Positions 31,523 through 39,555 of a stretch of DNA of 64,000 nucleotides are shown one piece after another (the stretch's first letter is position 1; each line of letters starts with the position of its first letter). The translations under genes were made by a program, and so were the position numbers. The stretch spans positions 1-64,000 of the forward strand of contig CALFFN010000013.1 in NCBI GenBank assembly GCA_937958185.1, read 5' to 3'. The notes under the pieces are model-generated. The model was not told the origin of the DNA and made no database searches. It was given only the letters and a program-made list of their open reading frames with translations. Source of the DNA: an uncultured Neglectibacter sp. Lineage in GTDB: Bacteria > Bacillota > Clostridia > Oscillospirales > Acutalibacteraceae.

Positions 31523-32248
31523 ATGACTGAACTGGAACAGGCAGGTCATCGGCTCATGGTGTTCATGCGGGGGAAATACCAATTGGACGAAGTGGGGGAC
31601 GGCAAGGACGAATTGAAGTTCAAGCAGGGAAAAAAGACGATACTTTCCCTCTATATCAAGGAAGATCGGTTCGATGTCCTCCTGATTTATGGGAAAAAAG
31701 AGCGGGAGGTTTTTGAATCCCGGCGGCAGGAATTTTCATCGACCGTGCAGAGAATATACGACAGTTCAAAAACTTATCATGACGGGAAATGGATGATATT
31801 TGAAGTTTCCACTTTGGAGCAGGCGAAAGAGCTTGAGCCGTTGATAATGATAAAGAAAAAGCCAAACCGCAAGCCCTTTTCCAAAGAAGGGGCGATTTAT
31901 GCGCAATGCGGACAGCGCTGTGATTTGTGCGTGCACTATGTGGAGCAGGACGAAGGTCGGCGGAAAGCAATGATCCCTCCGTTGACCCAAATGTATGGAA
32001 TTACGGACTGGTCCATGCGCTGCGGCGGCTGCGACAGCGACAGCTGTCATTGTAAGGAGGAGCCCTGTTTTGCCAAATCCTGCGCAGTGGAAAAGCAGCT
32101 TGCCAAATGCAGCGGTTGCACCGAGCACCCATGTCTTCGCGCCACTACCTCAGACCACCTTTCCATGCCGCATACGCAGGTGCACAGCGCCGAGGAGATC
32201 ACATGGGGTATTTTGCCGTATGTACCGTATCAATATGAAACCGACTGA
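31523..32248 (+). CDS. DUF3788 + DUF3795 cysteine-rich protein
   Basis: A 241-residue protein. The N-terminal half (about 1-120) looks like DUF3788 (GGDELKFKQGKKT-like, LLIYGKKEREVFE). The C-terminal half is a DUF3795-type zinc ribbon with many cysteines (CGQRCDLC, RCGGCDSDSCHC, CSGCTEHPC). Neither domain has a known activity. The start at 31523 follows GGGAAGGGG; the longer frame overlaps the previous gene. It ends 18 bases before leuD. Confidence 0.78.
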   Translation: MTELEQAGHRLMVFMRGKYQLDEVGDGKDELKFKQGKKTILSLYIKEDRFDVLLIYGKKEREVFESRRQEFSSTVQRIYDSSKTYHDGKWMIFEVSTLEQAKELEPLIMIKKKPNRKPFSKEGAIYAQCGQRCDLCVHYVEQDEGRRKAMIPPLTQMYGITDWSMRCGGCDSDSCHCKEEPCFAKSCAVEKQLAKCSGCTEHPCLRATTSDHLSMPHTQVHSAEEITWGILPYVPYQYETD

Positions 32249-32266
32249 AAGAAAGGAAGAGAAAAT

Positions 32267-32755
32267 ATGAACGCAAAAGGAACAGTACACAAGTATGGAG
32301 ACGATGTGAATACCGATGTGATTATCCCTGCCCGGTATTTGAACACCGCCTCTCACAGTGAGCTTGCCGCTCACTGCATGGAGGATATTGACAAGGATTT
32401 TGTGAAGAAAGTAAAGCCCGGCGATATTGTGGTAGCCCTGAAGAATTTCGGCTGCGGTTCTTCCCGGGAGCACGCTCCCATCGCGCTGAAGGCTTCCGGG
32501 GTCTCCTGCGTGATCGCCGCCACCTTTGCCAGAATTTTCTATCGCAATTCCATCAATATCGGTCTGCCCATTCTGGAATGCCCGGAAGCGGCGGAGGGTA
32601 TCTCTGCCGGAGACGTTGTTTCCGTTGATTTTGATTCCGGCGTCATCACCGATGAGACCACCGGGAAGACCTATCAGGCGCACCCGTTCCCGCCCTTTAT
32701 CAAGAATATCATCGCAAGCGGCGGGCTGCTGGAATCCATTATAAAAAAGGCATAA
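32267..32755 (+). CDS. leuD: 3-isopropylmalate dehydratase small subunit
   Basis: A 162-residue swivel-domain partner of LeuC. The motif FGCGSSREHAPIALKASG and the hydrophobic loop AATFARIFYRNSIN are diagnostic. YGDDVNTDVIIPARYLNT opens the protein. It completes the isomerase for the citramalate and leucine routes. A 12-bp palindrome GCGCATATGCGC follows the stop (about 32758-32769); no convincing terminator was identified before the next promoter. Confidence 0.94.
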   Translation: MNAKGTVHKYGDDVNTDVIIPARYLNTASHSELAAHCMEDIDKDFVKKVKPGDIVVALKNFGCGSSREHAPIALKASGVSCVIAATFARIFYRNSINIGLPILECPEAAEGISAGDVVSVDFDSGVITDETTGKTYQAHPFPPFIKNIIASGGLLESIIKKA

Positions 32756-32889
32756 AGCGCATATGCGCCGCTGCGCAAGGCGGACTGTCGTGCGGCAAAG
32801 CCTGATGTCTCAAGGAGCGGCTCTGGTTTCAGCGGTTTTTTTAAGCTGCGGAACGCCTGAAAAGGCGAAGAAATTTTCCAAAATTGGGA

Positions 32890-32918
32890 TTGCTTTTTTT
32901 CGCTGCGTTCTGTATAAT
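32890..32918 (+). promoter_or_regulatory. Promoter of the isomerase/epimerase gene
   Basis: TTGCTT (32890-32895), 17 bases, TATAAT (32913-32918). It places the transcript start near 32925 and supports the ATG at 32985. Confidence 0.75.
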
Positions 32919-32984
32919 ATAGCCAAATACAATTCCGGGTTTGGGCAATTTTTTACCAACCCGATATGCGAAGGAGTGTTTCTT

Positions 32985-33956
32985 ATGAAATTGGGTGTAC
33001 TTACCAATGTGATCGGCGGGACCCCCCTGAAGGAGGCGCTGCCGTATTTTAAGTCCCTGGGCGCGCAGATGGTAGAGCTGGGCTGCGGCGGTTATCCCGG
33101 AAAGGATCACTGCGACCCGAAAATCCTGCTCCACGACGAAGCCAAGTTCCAGGAGTTTATGAACACTATCAAGGAGTCCGGCTTGGAGGTCAGCGCGCTG
33201 AGCTGCCATGCCAACCCGATCCACCCCAACAAGGAGCTTGCAAAGCAGTTTGACGACGACCTGCACGACGCTGTCCTTATGGCGGAAAAAATGGGGATCC
33301 ATCAGATCAATACCTTCTCCGGCTGTCCCGGCGACTGCCCCGAGTCCAAGAACCCCAACTGGGTGGTTTGCGCATGGCCCAACGAGTTCCAGGAGGTTGC
33401 CGAATGGCAGTGGAACGAGGTCCTGATCCCCTACTGGAAGGATTTCGTGGCTTTTGCCAAGTCCCACGGGGTAAACAAGATCGCTCTGGAAATGCATCAG
33501 GGCTTCTGCGTGTACAACCCCTACACCCTGAAGAAGCTCCGTGCCGCTGTCGGTCCTGAAATCGGCGCCAACTTTGACCCCAGCCATCTGTTCTGGCAGG
33601 GGATCGATCCTCTGGCGGCGATCCGTGATCTGGGCGGCGACGCTATCTTCCACGTACACGCCAAGGATACCAAGATCGACCCGTTCAACGCGCCCATCGA
33701 CGGCACGCTGGATTACAGGACCTATGGCGATCCCCTTAATCGTACCTGGGTGTTCCGCAGCATCGGCTACGGTCACGATGAGCTGTTCTGGAAGGACTTT
33801 GTTTCCCAGCTCCGCCTGGTGGGTTACGACTATGTGCTCTCCATCGAGCATGAGGATATCCTGATGAGCCAGAACGAGGGTCTGGTCAAGGCCTGCGACA
33901 TCTTGAAGCGCGCCATCACCTTTGAGGACCGCGCTACTGGTCAGCATTGGGTATGA
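32985..33956 (+). CDS. Sugar phosphate isomerase/epimerase (xylose isomerase-like TIM barrel)
   Basis: A 323-residue TIM-barrel protein (AP endonuclease 2 family) of the IolE/IolI-like group. Metal-binding residues appear in LEMHQGFC (Glu), NFDPSHLFW, FHVHAKDT and SIEHEDI. The family interconverts sugars, inosose or 3-keto sugars; the exact substrate is not evident. It has its own promoter and terminator and highly biased, GGC/GAC-rich codons that suggest high expression. The start at 32985 follows AAGGAG. Confidence 0.87.
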   Translation: MKLGVLTNVIGGTPLKEALPYFKSLGAQMVELGCGGYPGKDHCDPKILLHDEAKFQEFMNTIKESGLEVSALSCHANPIHPNKELAKQFDDDLHDAVLMAEKMGIHQINTFSGCPGDCPESKNPNWVVCAWPNEFQEVAEWQWNEVLIPYWKDFVAFAKSHGVNKIALEMHQGFCVYNPYTLKKLRAAVGPEIGANFDPSHLFWQGIDPLAAIRDLGGDAIFHVHAKDTKIDPFNAPIDGTLDYRTYGDPLNRTWVFRSIGYGHDELFWKDFVSQLRLVGYDYVLSIEHEDILMSQNEGLVKACDILKRAITFEDRATGQHWV

Positions 33957-33971
33957 TTTAGAATAGAACGT

Positions 33972-34003
33972 AAAAGGGCTTCCCAATCGGGAAGTCCTTT
34001 TTT
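33972..34003. terminator. Bidirectional terminator
   Basis: AAAAGGGCTTCCC pairs with GGGAAGTCCTTTTTT with one G-T mismatch. It serves the isomerase gene and the convergent XRE gene. Confidence 0.85.
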
Positions 34004-34025
34004 GCGTATTATTGCTTTACCGCCG

Positions 34026-34559
34026 TTATTTTATGCCGTATTTCTTCGCCTGCTCCGTCACGTTATTTCGCCAGTGTTCAAAGGAAAAGCTCTTCTGGAT
34101 ATCTGTGATGTCGATATACGCCCCGTTCATCATGCACTGAATCGCGGCTTCAGCGATCATTGCCTCACGGGTATAGGGTTGAGAAAGGTATTTTTCCATT
34201 TCGATGTTCATTTTTTGATCCACGCCTTCCATGGCGCCCAGATAGAAATAGCTGTCTTTTCCCAAAAGCTCTCCGATCCTTTCAAAGCATTCCACGCCCT
34301 CTTTTACCTGAGCCATGGATACCCGGCGGTTGTATTTCATGGTCCGCTCGCCCCCGTTTAACAGATTGTCAATGGTGGTTTCCAGGGTTTCAGCCAGATC
34401 GGGCAGAATAGCGGTGTCGGGAAGAGTTTCCCCGCGCTCCCATTTACTGACGGATTGAAACGATACGTGAAGCCGTTCGCCCAGCTCCTGCTGGGTGATG
34501 CCTTTGAGCTTTCGCAGGGACAGTATCTGCTGTCCCACTTTATTCGGATTTGCTGACAT
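34026..34559 (-). CDS. XRE-family transcriptional regulator
   Basis: A 177-residue protein with a Cro/C1 HTH at about 8-65 (LRKLKGITQQELGERLHVSFQSVSKWERG is the recognition region, split here in description). The C-terminal 100 residues are alpha-helical and of unknown ligand. It stands divergent from the FAD/Rieske oxidoreductase gene and may control it. Start ATG at 34559 with AGGAGCC upstream. Confidence 0.85.
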   Translation of the reverse strand: MSANPNKVGQQILSLRKLKGITQQELGERLHVSFQSVSKWERGETLPDTAILPDLAETLETTIDNLLNGGERTMKYNRRVSMAQVKEGVECFERIGELLGKDSYFYLGAMEGVDQKMNIEMEKYLSQPYTREAMIAEAAIQCMMNGAYIDITDIQKSFSFEHWRNNVTEQAKKYGIK

Positions 34560-34604
34560 GATAGGCTCCTTCTTTTCTCAATTTTCTGGATATATCCTGC
34601 TCTT

Positions 34605-34633
34605 ATTATACAAGCTGTCCCTGTTCCGGGCAA
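34605..34633 (-). promoter_or_regulatory. Promoter of the XRE regulator
   Basis: On the minus strand TTGCCC (34633-34628), 17 bases, TATAAT (34610-34605). Confidence 0.65.
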
Positions 34634-34733
34634 TAACGTGCCGGGCGAAGGAATAGCCGCTGCTTTTCCCGGCAGAATAAAGATGGAAAAAGTTTTGTTT
34701 CTGACCTTTTTACCGGGTAAAGAGAGGAAAGTG

Positions 34734-36203
34734 ATGATACAGATGGAATCTATCTGGAGAAAAACAGAGCAGATGCCCGACCGCGCTCCATTGCCGGGGA
34801 ATATCACCGTGGACACGGCAGTCATCGGCGGCGGCATGGCAGGGATACTCATTGCATATGAGCTGAGAAAGAGAGGGGTAGAAGCAGTGGTATTGGAGGC
34901 GGATCAGGTGGGAAGCGGGCAGACAGGGAACACCACCGCGAAAATTACGTCACAGCATGGGTTGTGCTATCACCGTTTGCTGAAACGGTTCGGGGAAAGC
35001 AAGGCGAGGGAATATGCCCGCAAAAATGAAACTGCCATTCAGGAATACGGAAATATTGTTCGGGAGTTAAATATCGACTGTATGTTCGAGCCTGTCCCGG
35101 CTTTTCTATATACACAGCAGAGGGAGGAGGAGCTTCGGCTGGAATGTGCCGCCGCCCGCCGTTTGGGGATCGACGCGGAGCTTTGCAAAATCGAGGGGAT
35201 CCCCGTGAAATATGCCAATGGGCTGCGGTTTTCTTCTCAGGCGCAGTTCCACCCGCTGAAATTCCTGTCTGCGGTTTCCCGGCAGGTCCCGGTTTACGAG
35301 CACACGCTGGTGGAACAGGTGAAAAAGCACGAAGTTCTCACAAAGCGGGGCACGGTTTCTGCCCGGAACGTGGTGTTTGCGTCCCATTTTCCTTTCCAGA
35401 ATTTTCCCGGTTTCTATTTTGCCAGAATGCATCAGGAGCGCAGCTATGTGCTGGCGCTGGAAAACGCCCAGGAGCTGTCTGGAATGTATTACGGCATCGA
35501 CTCCGGCGGGCTTTCCATGCGCAGTGTGGGGAAACAGCTTTTGCTGGGCGGCGGCAGCCACAGAACCGGGAAAAGCCCCCAGCTTTCCGCCTATGATACT
35601 TTGCGGGGAAAGGCGGAGGAGCTTTGGCGGGGCTGCCGCGTGACAGCCGCCTATTCCGCGCAGGATTGTATCACATCGGACGGCGTTCCCTATATCGGGC
35701 GGTTCTCCCACACCCGCCCAAACTGGTACGTGGCGACCGGCTTTGGCAAATGGGGCATGACGGGCGCGATGGTGGCAGCCCGGCAGATCGGCGAGGAAAT
35801 CACCGGGGAGCATTCCCAGAACAGCAGCATTTTCTTTCCAGGCAGGCTGCCCGTCCTGCCCGCTTGGAAAAACCTCGGGAAAGATGTGCTGGAAAGCGGC
35901 AAAGGGCTTTTTAAGGAAATTCTCTATTTCCCCGGAAAAGAGTTTGACTGGCTGCCGCCAGGGCAGGGCGCGGTGATCCGCTATTGTGGGAAAAAGCGCG
36001 GCGCATATAAAGACGAAACCGGCGCGGTATATCTGGTTTCCGTTCGCTGCCCGCATTTGGGCTGTCAGCTGGAATGGAACAATGATGAAAAAAGCTGGGA
36101 CTGCCCCTGCCACGGCTCCCGGTTCGACTTCCACGGCAATTTGTTGGACGACCCTGCGCAGACCGACCTTTCCCATCGAGAGGAAATCGTCAAGGGAAAA
36201 TAG
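34734..36203 (+). CDS. FAD-dependent oxidoreductase with C-terminal Rieske domain
   Basis: A 489-residue fusion. Residues 20-370 form a DAO/DadA-type FAD domain (dinucleotide motif VIGGGMAGILIAYELRKRG, and WYVATGFGKWGMTGAM near the end). The C-terminal 90 residues are a Rieske [2Fe-2S] domain with CPHLGC and CPCHGSRFD, giving the two Cys and two His ligands. This architecture is widespread in Firmicutes; its substrate is unproven. The start at 34734 follows AGAGAGG. An electron route from amine oxidation to the Rieske centre is inferred. Confidence 0.88.
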   Translation: MIQMESIWRKTEQMPDRAPLPGNITVDTAVIGGGMAGILIAYELRKRGVEAVVLEADQVGSGQTGNTTAKITSQHGLCYHRLLKRFGESKAREYARKNETAIQEYGNIVRELNIDCMFEPVPAFLYTQQREEELRLECAAARRLGIDAELCKIEGIPVKYANGLRFSSQAQFHPLKFLSAVSRQVPVYEHTLVEQVKKHEVLTKRGTVSARNVVFASHFPFQNFPGFYFARMHQERSYVLALENAQELSGMYYGIDSGGLSMRSVGKQLLLGGGSHRTGKSPQLSAYDTLRGKAEELWRGCRVTAAYSAQDCITSDGVPYIGRFSHTRPNWYVATGFGKWGMTGAMVAARQIGEEITGEHSQNSSIFFPGRLPVLPAWKNLGKDVLESGKGLFKEILYFPGKEFDWLPPGQGAVIRYCGKKRGAYKDETGAVYLVSVRCPHLGCQLEWNNDEKSWDCPCHGSRFDFHGNLLDDPAQTDLSHREEIVKGK

Positions 36204-36216
36204 AAATTTTTTCAAT

Positions 36217-36250
36217 AAAAGCGGAGTACCCAAAAAGGTATTCCGCTTTT
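36217..36250 (+). terminator. Terminator of the FAD/Rieske gene
   Basis: AAAAGCGGAGTACC (36217-36230) pairs with GGTATTCCGCTTTT (36237-36250) with one mismatch. Confidence 0.88.
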
Positions 36251-36520
36251 GCATATGCTGTCAGTGGATATCTTAGGCGCGGGAACGAAAGAAAATCGCC
36301 GCAAATTCGCCTGCGGCGTGATGAACCTTGCCGACAAGGCACTCTGCCCAACGGTCAGGTCTCGCCTGTCGGCTCGGGTGCAAAGCCCCGGTGGGGCTTG
36401 TCCTACACCGACTGAAGCGACAGATGAGAACAGCGCTGGACGATCTCCACCGGAAATCAGCACCCCAACTGGTTCGCCCCCGGTTTCTGCCACAAAATAG
36501 ATATTCCTTGCCCTTATAAC
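36251..36520. other. GC-rich non-coding segment, possible interspersed repeat
   Basis: About 270 bases with no convincing gene. Both strands happen to be open (83 codons on plus at 36249-36500, 93 on minus at 36212-36493), but neither has a ribosome site or recognisable domain. Hairpins include CGCCGCA/TGCGGCG (36298-36318), CCTTG-ccga-CAAGG (36326-36339) and AAGCCCC-ggt-GGGGCTT (36383-36399). The high folding potential suggests a structured RNA or a repeated element. Confidence 0.4.
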
Positions 36521-36523
36521 CGT

Positions 36524-36599
36524 GAAAGATTGGTAGCGACCAAATCGGCGTTAAAAATCCGCGCTTGCAAGGATTTAGCCGATGGGAGCGTGATCTTTC
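36524..36599. repeat. Nested long inverted repeat beside tRNA-Leu
   Basis: Three concentric helices can form: GAAAGAT/ATCTTTC (36524-36530 with 36593-36599), ATCGGC/GCCGAT (36544-36549 with 36578-36583) and AAATCC/GGATTT (36555-36560 with 36571-36576). There is no T run, so it is not a terminator. It may be a structured RNA or the fold of a small mobile repeat. Confidence 0.5.
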
Positions 36600-36644
36600 G
36601 CGGGGAGGAGCGGCAATCCGAACGATGAAGCCGTGATTTTTGAA

Positions 36645-36680
36645 TAAAAATCGCGGCGAATCACAAGGATTCGCCGCGAC
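36645..36680 (-). terminator. Terminator of tRNA-Leu
   Basis: On the minus strand, TCGCGGCGAATC and GATTCGCCGCGA form a 12-bp stem just downstream of the tRNA CCA end, followed by TTTTTATT. Confidence 0.9.
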
Positions 36681-36681
36681 G

Positions 36682-36768
36682 TGGTGCCGCTAACCGGGGT
36701 CGAACCGGTACGGTGTTGCCACCGAGGGATTTTAAGTCCCTTGCGTCTGCCAGTTCCGCCATAGCGGC
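36682..36768 (-). tRNA. tRNA-Leu (anticodon UAA)
   Basis: An 87-base gene read on the minus strand. Acceptor arms GCCGCTA and TAGCGGC pair fully, and CCA is encoded. The anticodon arm AGGGA-CTTAAAA-TCCCT gives anticodon TAA. The long variable arm (CGGTGGCAACACCG) is the class II hallmark of leucine tRNA, and the T arm is CCGGTTCGACCCCGG. It decodes UUA. Confidence 0.96.
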
Positions 36769-36858
36769 TTTTCAATAACCAGTTCATTTTAGCATACAAA
36801 GAAAACAAAATCAAGAGAATGGTTTTGAAAAAAATCGGTGAAAATTTTACAGAAAGCG

Positions 36859-36888
36859 TTTACTTTTGTGGGACAAATATAGTATACT
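36859..36888 (+). promoter_or_regulatory. Promoter of the glucokinase-galM pair
   Basis: TTTACT (36859-36864), 18 bases, TATACT (36883-36888), 51 bases before the ATG. Confidence 0.55.
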
Positions 36889-36938
36889 GAGAATCAGATT
36901 GGGGAGACCCGAAAATACTATTTGAAGGAGTTATCGTT

Positions 36939-37898
36939 ATGTATTATCTTGGAATCGACTTGGGCGGCACCAATATCGCCGTCGGCATCGTCGATGAGAA
37001 CCATCAGATCATCGCCCGCGCTTCCGCCAAAACTCAGGTGGACACCGCAGAGCAGGTGGCGGACGCCATGGCGGAAACCGCCAGAGCCGCTTTGCAGAGC
37101 GCAGGTTTGACCCTGGACGATGTTCCGTGGATCGGCGTCGGCTCTCCCGGCACGGTGAACCGCGCTACGGGAATCATCGAATTTGCCAATAACCTGCCCT
37201 TCCGCAACACCCCCATGGTGCAGATGCTGTCCGACCGTCTGAGCGGCAAGAAAGTCATCATGGAAAATGACGCCAATGCCGCTGCATTCGGTGAGTACAT
37301 GGCAGGCGCCTTGAAGGGCGCCAACGACGCGATCGCCATCACCCTAGGCACTGGCGTTGGCGGCGGCGTTATCATTGACGGCAAAATTTATTCCGGCAGC
37401 AACTTTGCCGGCGCCGAGCTGGGGCATACCGTCATCGTGGTGAACGGCCGTCCCTGCACCTGCGGGCGCCATGGCTGCTGGGAAACCTACGCTTCCGCTA
37501 CCGGGCTGATCAAGACCACCAAGGAATACATGGCGGATGCTCCCAAGGATTCCCCTTTGTGGACATTGGTGGAGGGAGATATCGACCGCGTTAACGGACG
37601 CACTGCTTTTGACGCTATGCGCAAGGGCGACCCCATTGGTCAGAAGATCGTGGACGAGTATATCTTGTATCTCAGCGAAGGCATTGTGGATATGATAAAC
37701 ATTTTCCAGCCTGACATTCTCTGCATCGGCGGCGGCATTTCCAACGAGCGGGAAACCCTGCTTGCTCCTGTCCGCGCTTTTGTGGAGAAGCAGCAGTATG
37801 CCATGAATTCCGCGAAGAAGACGGTCGTTTGCCGTGCTGAGCTTGGCAATGACGCGGGTATCATCGGCGCCGCCCTGCTGGGCATGATGGGGGAATAA
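36939..37898 (+). CDS. glk: ROK-family glucokinase
   Basis: A 319-residue kinase phosphorylating glucose at O6. The phosphate motif GIDLGGTNIAVG opens the protein, GTGVGGGVI and the zinc-binding CTCGRHGCWE (ROK signature) follow, and ENDANAAAFGE contains the catalytic aspartate. Length is normal. galM begins 4 bases after the stop, so the two form a hexose-entry unit. Other ROK sugar kinases (fructose, N-acetylmannosamine) cannot be excluded from sequence alone. Confidence 0.9.
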   Translation: MYYLGIDLGGTNIAVGIVDENHQIIARASAKTQVDTAEQVADAMAETARAALQSAGLTLDDVPWIGVGSPGTVNRATGIIEFANNLPFRNTPMVQMLSDRLSGKKVIMENDANAAAFGEYMAGALKGANDAIAITLGTGVGGGVIIDGKIYSGSNFAGAELGHTVIVVNGRPCTCGRHGCWETYASATGLIKTTKEYMADAPKDSPLWTLVEGDIDRVNGRTAFDAMRKGDPIGQKIVDEYILYLSEGIVDMINIFQPDILCIGGGISNERETLLAPVRAFVEKQQYAMNSAKKTVVCRAELGNDAGIIGAALLGMMGE

Positions 37899-37901
37899 GC
37901 C

Positions 37902-38945
37902 ATGTCCTTGCAGACAGAAAGCTTCGGCAGGCTGCCCGACGGGCGTGAAGTGACTGCTTTCACCCTGAAAAATGCCGATGGCATGACGCTGAAAACGACC
38001 AATTACGGTTGCCGTATCATCAGCCTTTTGACGAAAGACAAAAACGGCGATTTCGGCGACGTGGTGCTGGGGCACCGTACGCTGGAGGAATATTTCGGGG
38101 CAAATTATCAGGGCGCCTTTGTGGGCAGATACGCGAACCGTATCGGCAACGCGGAATTTACCCTGAACGGCACGACCTGCTATCTGTCGAAAAACGACGG
38201 CAGGAATACGCTGCATGGCGGACCCGGAGGATATCATCAAATTCTCTGGAACGCTCAACCTCAAGATGGGAAAGAACCCAGCATCGTTTTTACCCATACC
38301 AGTCCCGACGGTGACGAGGGCTATCCGGGCACGCTGAAAATGACGGTGACCTACACCCTCACAAAGGACAACGAGCTGGTGTTGGAATATCAGGGGGTCA
38401 GCGACAAAGAAACGCCCTTTAACCCCACCAATCATTCCTTCTTCAACCTGTCAGGCGATCCGCAGAAAACAGTCCTCGACACCCAGTTGACGTTATATGC
38501 CGGCGCTGTTACCAACGTGTCCGACGATCTGATCCCCGATGGCACTTTGCAGCCTGTAAAGGGCACGCCCTTAGACTTTACAACGGGAAAGCCGCTGGGG
38601 CAGGATATGTTTGCGGAAGACCACCTGATCCAGCTCTGCGGCGGGTTCGACCACAATTTTTGTGTGGACGGCGAGGGCTTCCGCAAGCATGGAGAAGCCT
38701 ATGAGCCGGACAGCGGGCGGCTGATGGAGGTCTATTCCGATATGCCCGGCGTACAGCTGTACACCTTTAATTCCGTGGAGGGATTAGTGGGGAAAGACGG
38801 GAAACCCATGCAGCCCCATACCGCATTTTGCCTGGAAACGCAGTTTTACCCGGATTCGGTGAACCACCCAGAGTTCCCTTTCCGCTTCCTGCAGCCGGGG
38901 GAACCGTTCTCCACCAGGACGGTGTATCGTTTTTCTGCAAAATAA
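37902..38945 (+). CDS. galM: Aldose 1-epimerase (mutarotase)
   Basis: A 347-residue GalM-family enzyme interconverting alpha and beta anomers of hexoses. Motifs include VGRYANRIGNAEF, NDGRNTLHGGPGG (with the catalytic region) and PTNHSFFNLSG; the catalytic Glu is in FCLETQFYPDS near the end. Four bases separate it from the glucokinase gene; co-expression would supply the right glucose anomer. Confidence 0.95.
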   Translation: MSLQTESFGRLPDGREVTAFTLKNADGMTLKTTNYGCRIISLLTKDKNGDFGDVVLGHRTLEEYFGANYQGAFVGRYANRIGNAEFTLNGTTCYLSKNDGRNTLHGGPGGYHQILWNAQPQDGKEPSIVFTHTSPDGDEGYPGTLKMTVTYTLTKDNELVLEYQGVSDKETPFNPTNHSFFNLSGDPQKTVLDTQLTLYAGAVTNVSDDLIPDGTLQPVKGTPLDFTTGKPLGQDMFAEDHLIQLCGGFDHNFCVDGEGFRKHGEAYEPDSGRLMEVYSDMPGVQLYTFNSVEGLVGKDGKPMQPHTAFCLETQFYPDSVNHPEFPFRFLQPGEPFSTRTVYRFSAK

Positions 38946-39022
38946 AACAACGACAGAGGGTTCGCAATACCTGCGGACTCTCTGCTGCTTTCGGGAAAAG
39001 AATCGGAAAAGGAGAAAAGCAC

Positions 39023-39439
39023 ATGAAAAAAGAAAAATCCTGCGGAGCGGTGGTGTACCGAAACGCAGGAGACGAAATGGAGATTTTGCTGATCCGCCAT
39101 AAAAATGGCGGTCACTGGGCGTTCCCGAAAGGGCATGTGGAAAACCATGAAACCGAAGCGGAGACCGCGCTCCGGGAGATCCGGGAGGAAACGGGCCTTC
39201 AGGTGGAGCTGGACACAGGCTTTCGGAAGACTGTAACTTTTTCACCCATGCCCAATGTGATGAAGGACGTGGTCTATTTTTCGGCGAAGGCTCAGCCGGA
39301 CGCAGAGGTGGCGGCGCAGGAAGGCGAAGTGGTGGATATTCGCTGGGAAAAAGCCGAGCAGGCGGTGAAACGCACAACATTCGGCAACGACAAGGGCGTA
39401 TTGAGAGCCTTTCTGAAATATCAGGAGAAAAAAGCCTGA
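39023..39439 (+). CDS. Nudix hydrolase (Ap4A pyrophosphatase-like)
   Basis: A 138-residue protein. The Nudix box GHVENHETEAETALREIREETGL fits GX5EX7REUXEEXGU. The opening KSCGAVVYR and the FPKGH context are typical of bis(5'-nucleosyl)-tetraphosphatases of the MutT/NUDT2 group. The start at 39023 follows AAAGGAG. It would clear diadenosine polyphosphates. The exact substrate is inferred from family. Confidence 0.88.
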   Translation: MKKEKSCGAVVYRNAGDEMEILLIRHKNGGHWAFPKGHVENHETEAETALREIREETGLQVELDTGFRKTVTFSPMPNVMKDVVYFSAKAQPDAEVAAQEGEVVDIRWEKAEQAVKRTTFGNDKGVLRAFLKYQEKKA

Positions 39440-39457
39440 GTTAATATCAAAATCAGG

Positions 39458-39502
39458 AAAAAGCAGGACAAGGAGCGGCAGCGTTCCCTGTCCTGCTTTT
39501 TT
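39458..39502 (+). terminator. Terminator before the spoIIIA operon
   Basis: AAAAGCAGGACA (39459-39470) pairs with TGTCCTGCTTTT (39489-39500), with internal GGA/TCC pairs. Confidence 0.9.
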
Positions 39503-39504
39503 GC

Positions 39505-39535
39505 GGTTCTATTTCCCGGCTTGTCTCCATAGATA
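39505..39535 (+). promoter_or_regulatory. Candidate sigma-E promoter of spoIIIA
   Basis: GTTCTATT (about 39506-39513) and CATAGATA (39528-39535) loosely match the mother-cell sigma-E pattern with a 14-base gap. The preceding terminator leaves only about 50 bases for a promoter, and spoIIIA is sigma-E dependent in Bacillus and Clostridium. Confidence 0.35.
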
Positions 39536-39555
39536 TGAAGCAAAGGAGTGAGAGC

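Noticed and set aside
36212..36500. Overlapping 93- and 83-codon frames on opposite strands
   Set aside because: Neither has a ribosome site or recognisable domain; the sequence is better explained by hairpins in a GC-rich non-coding segment.
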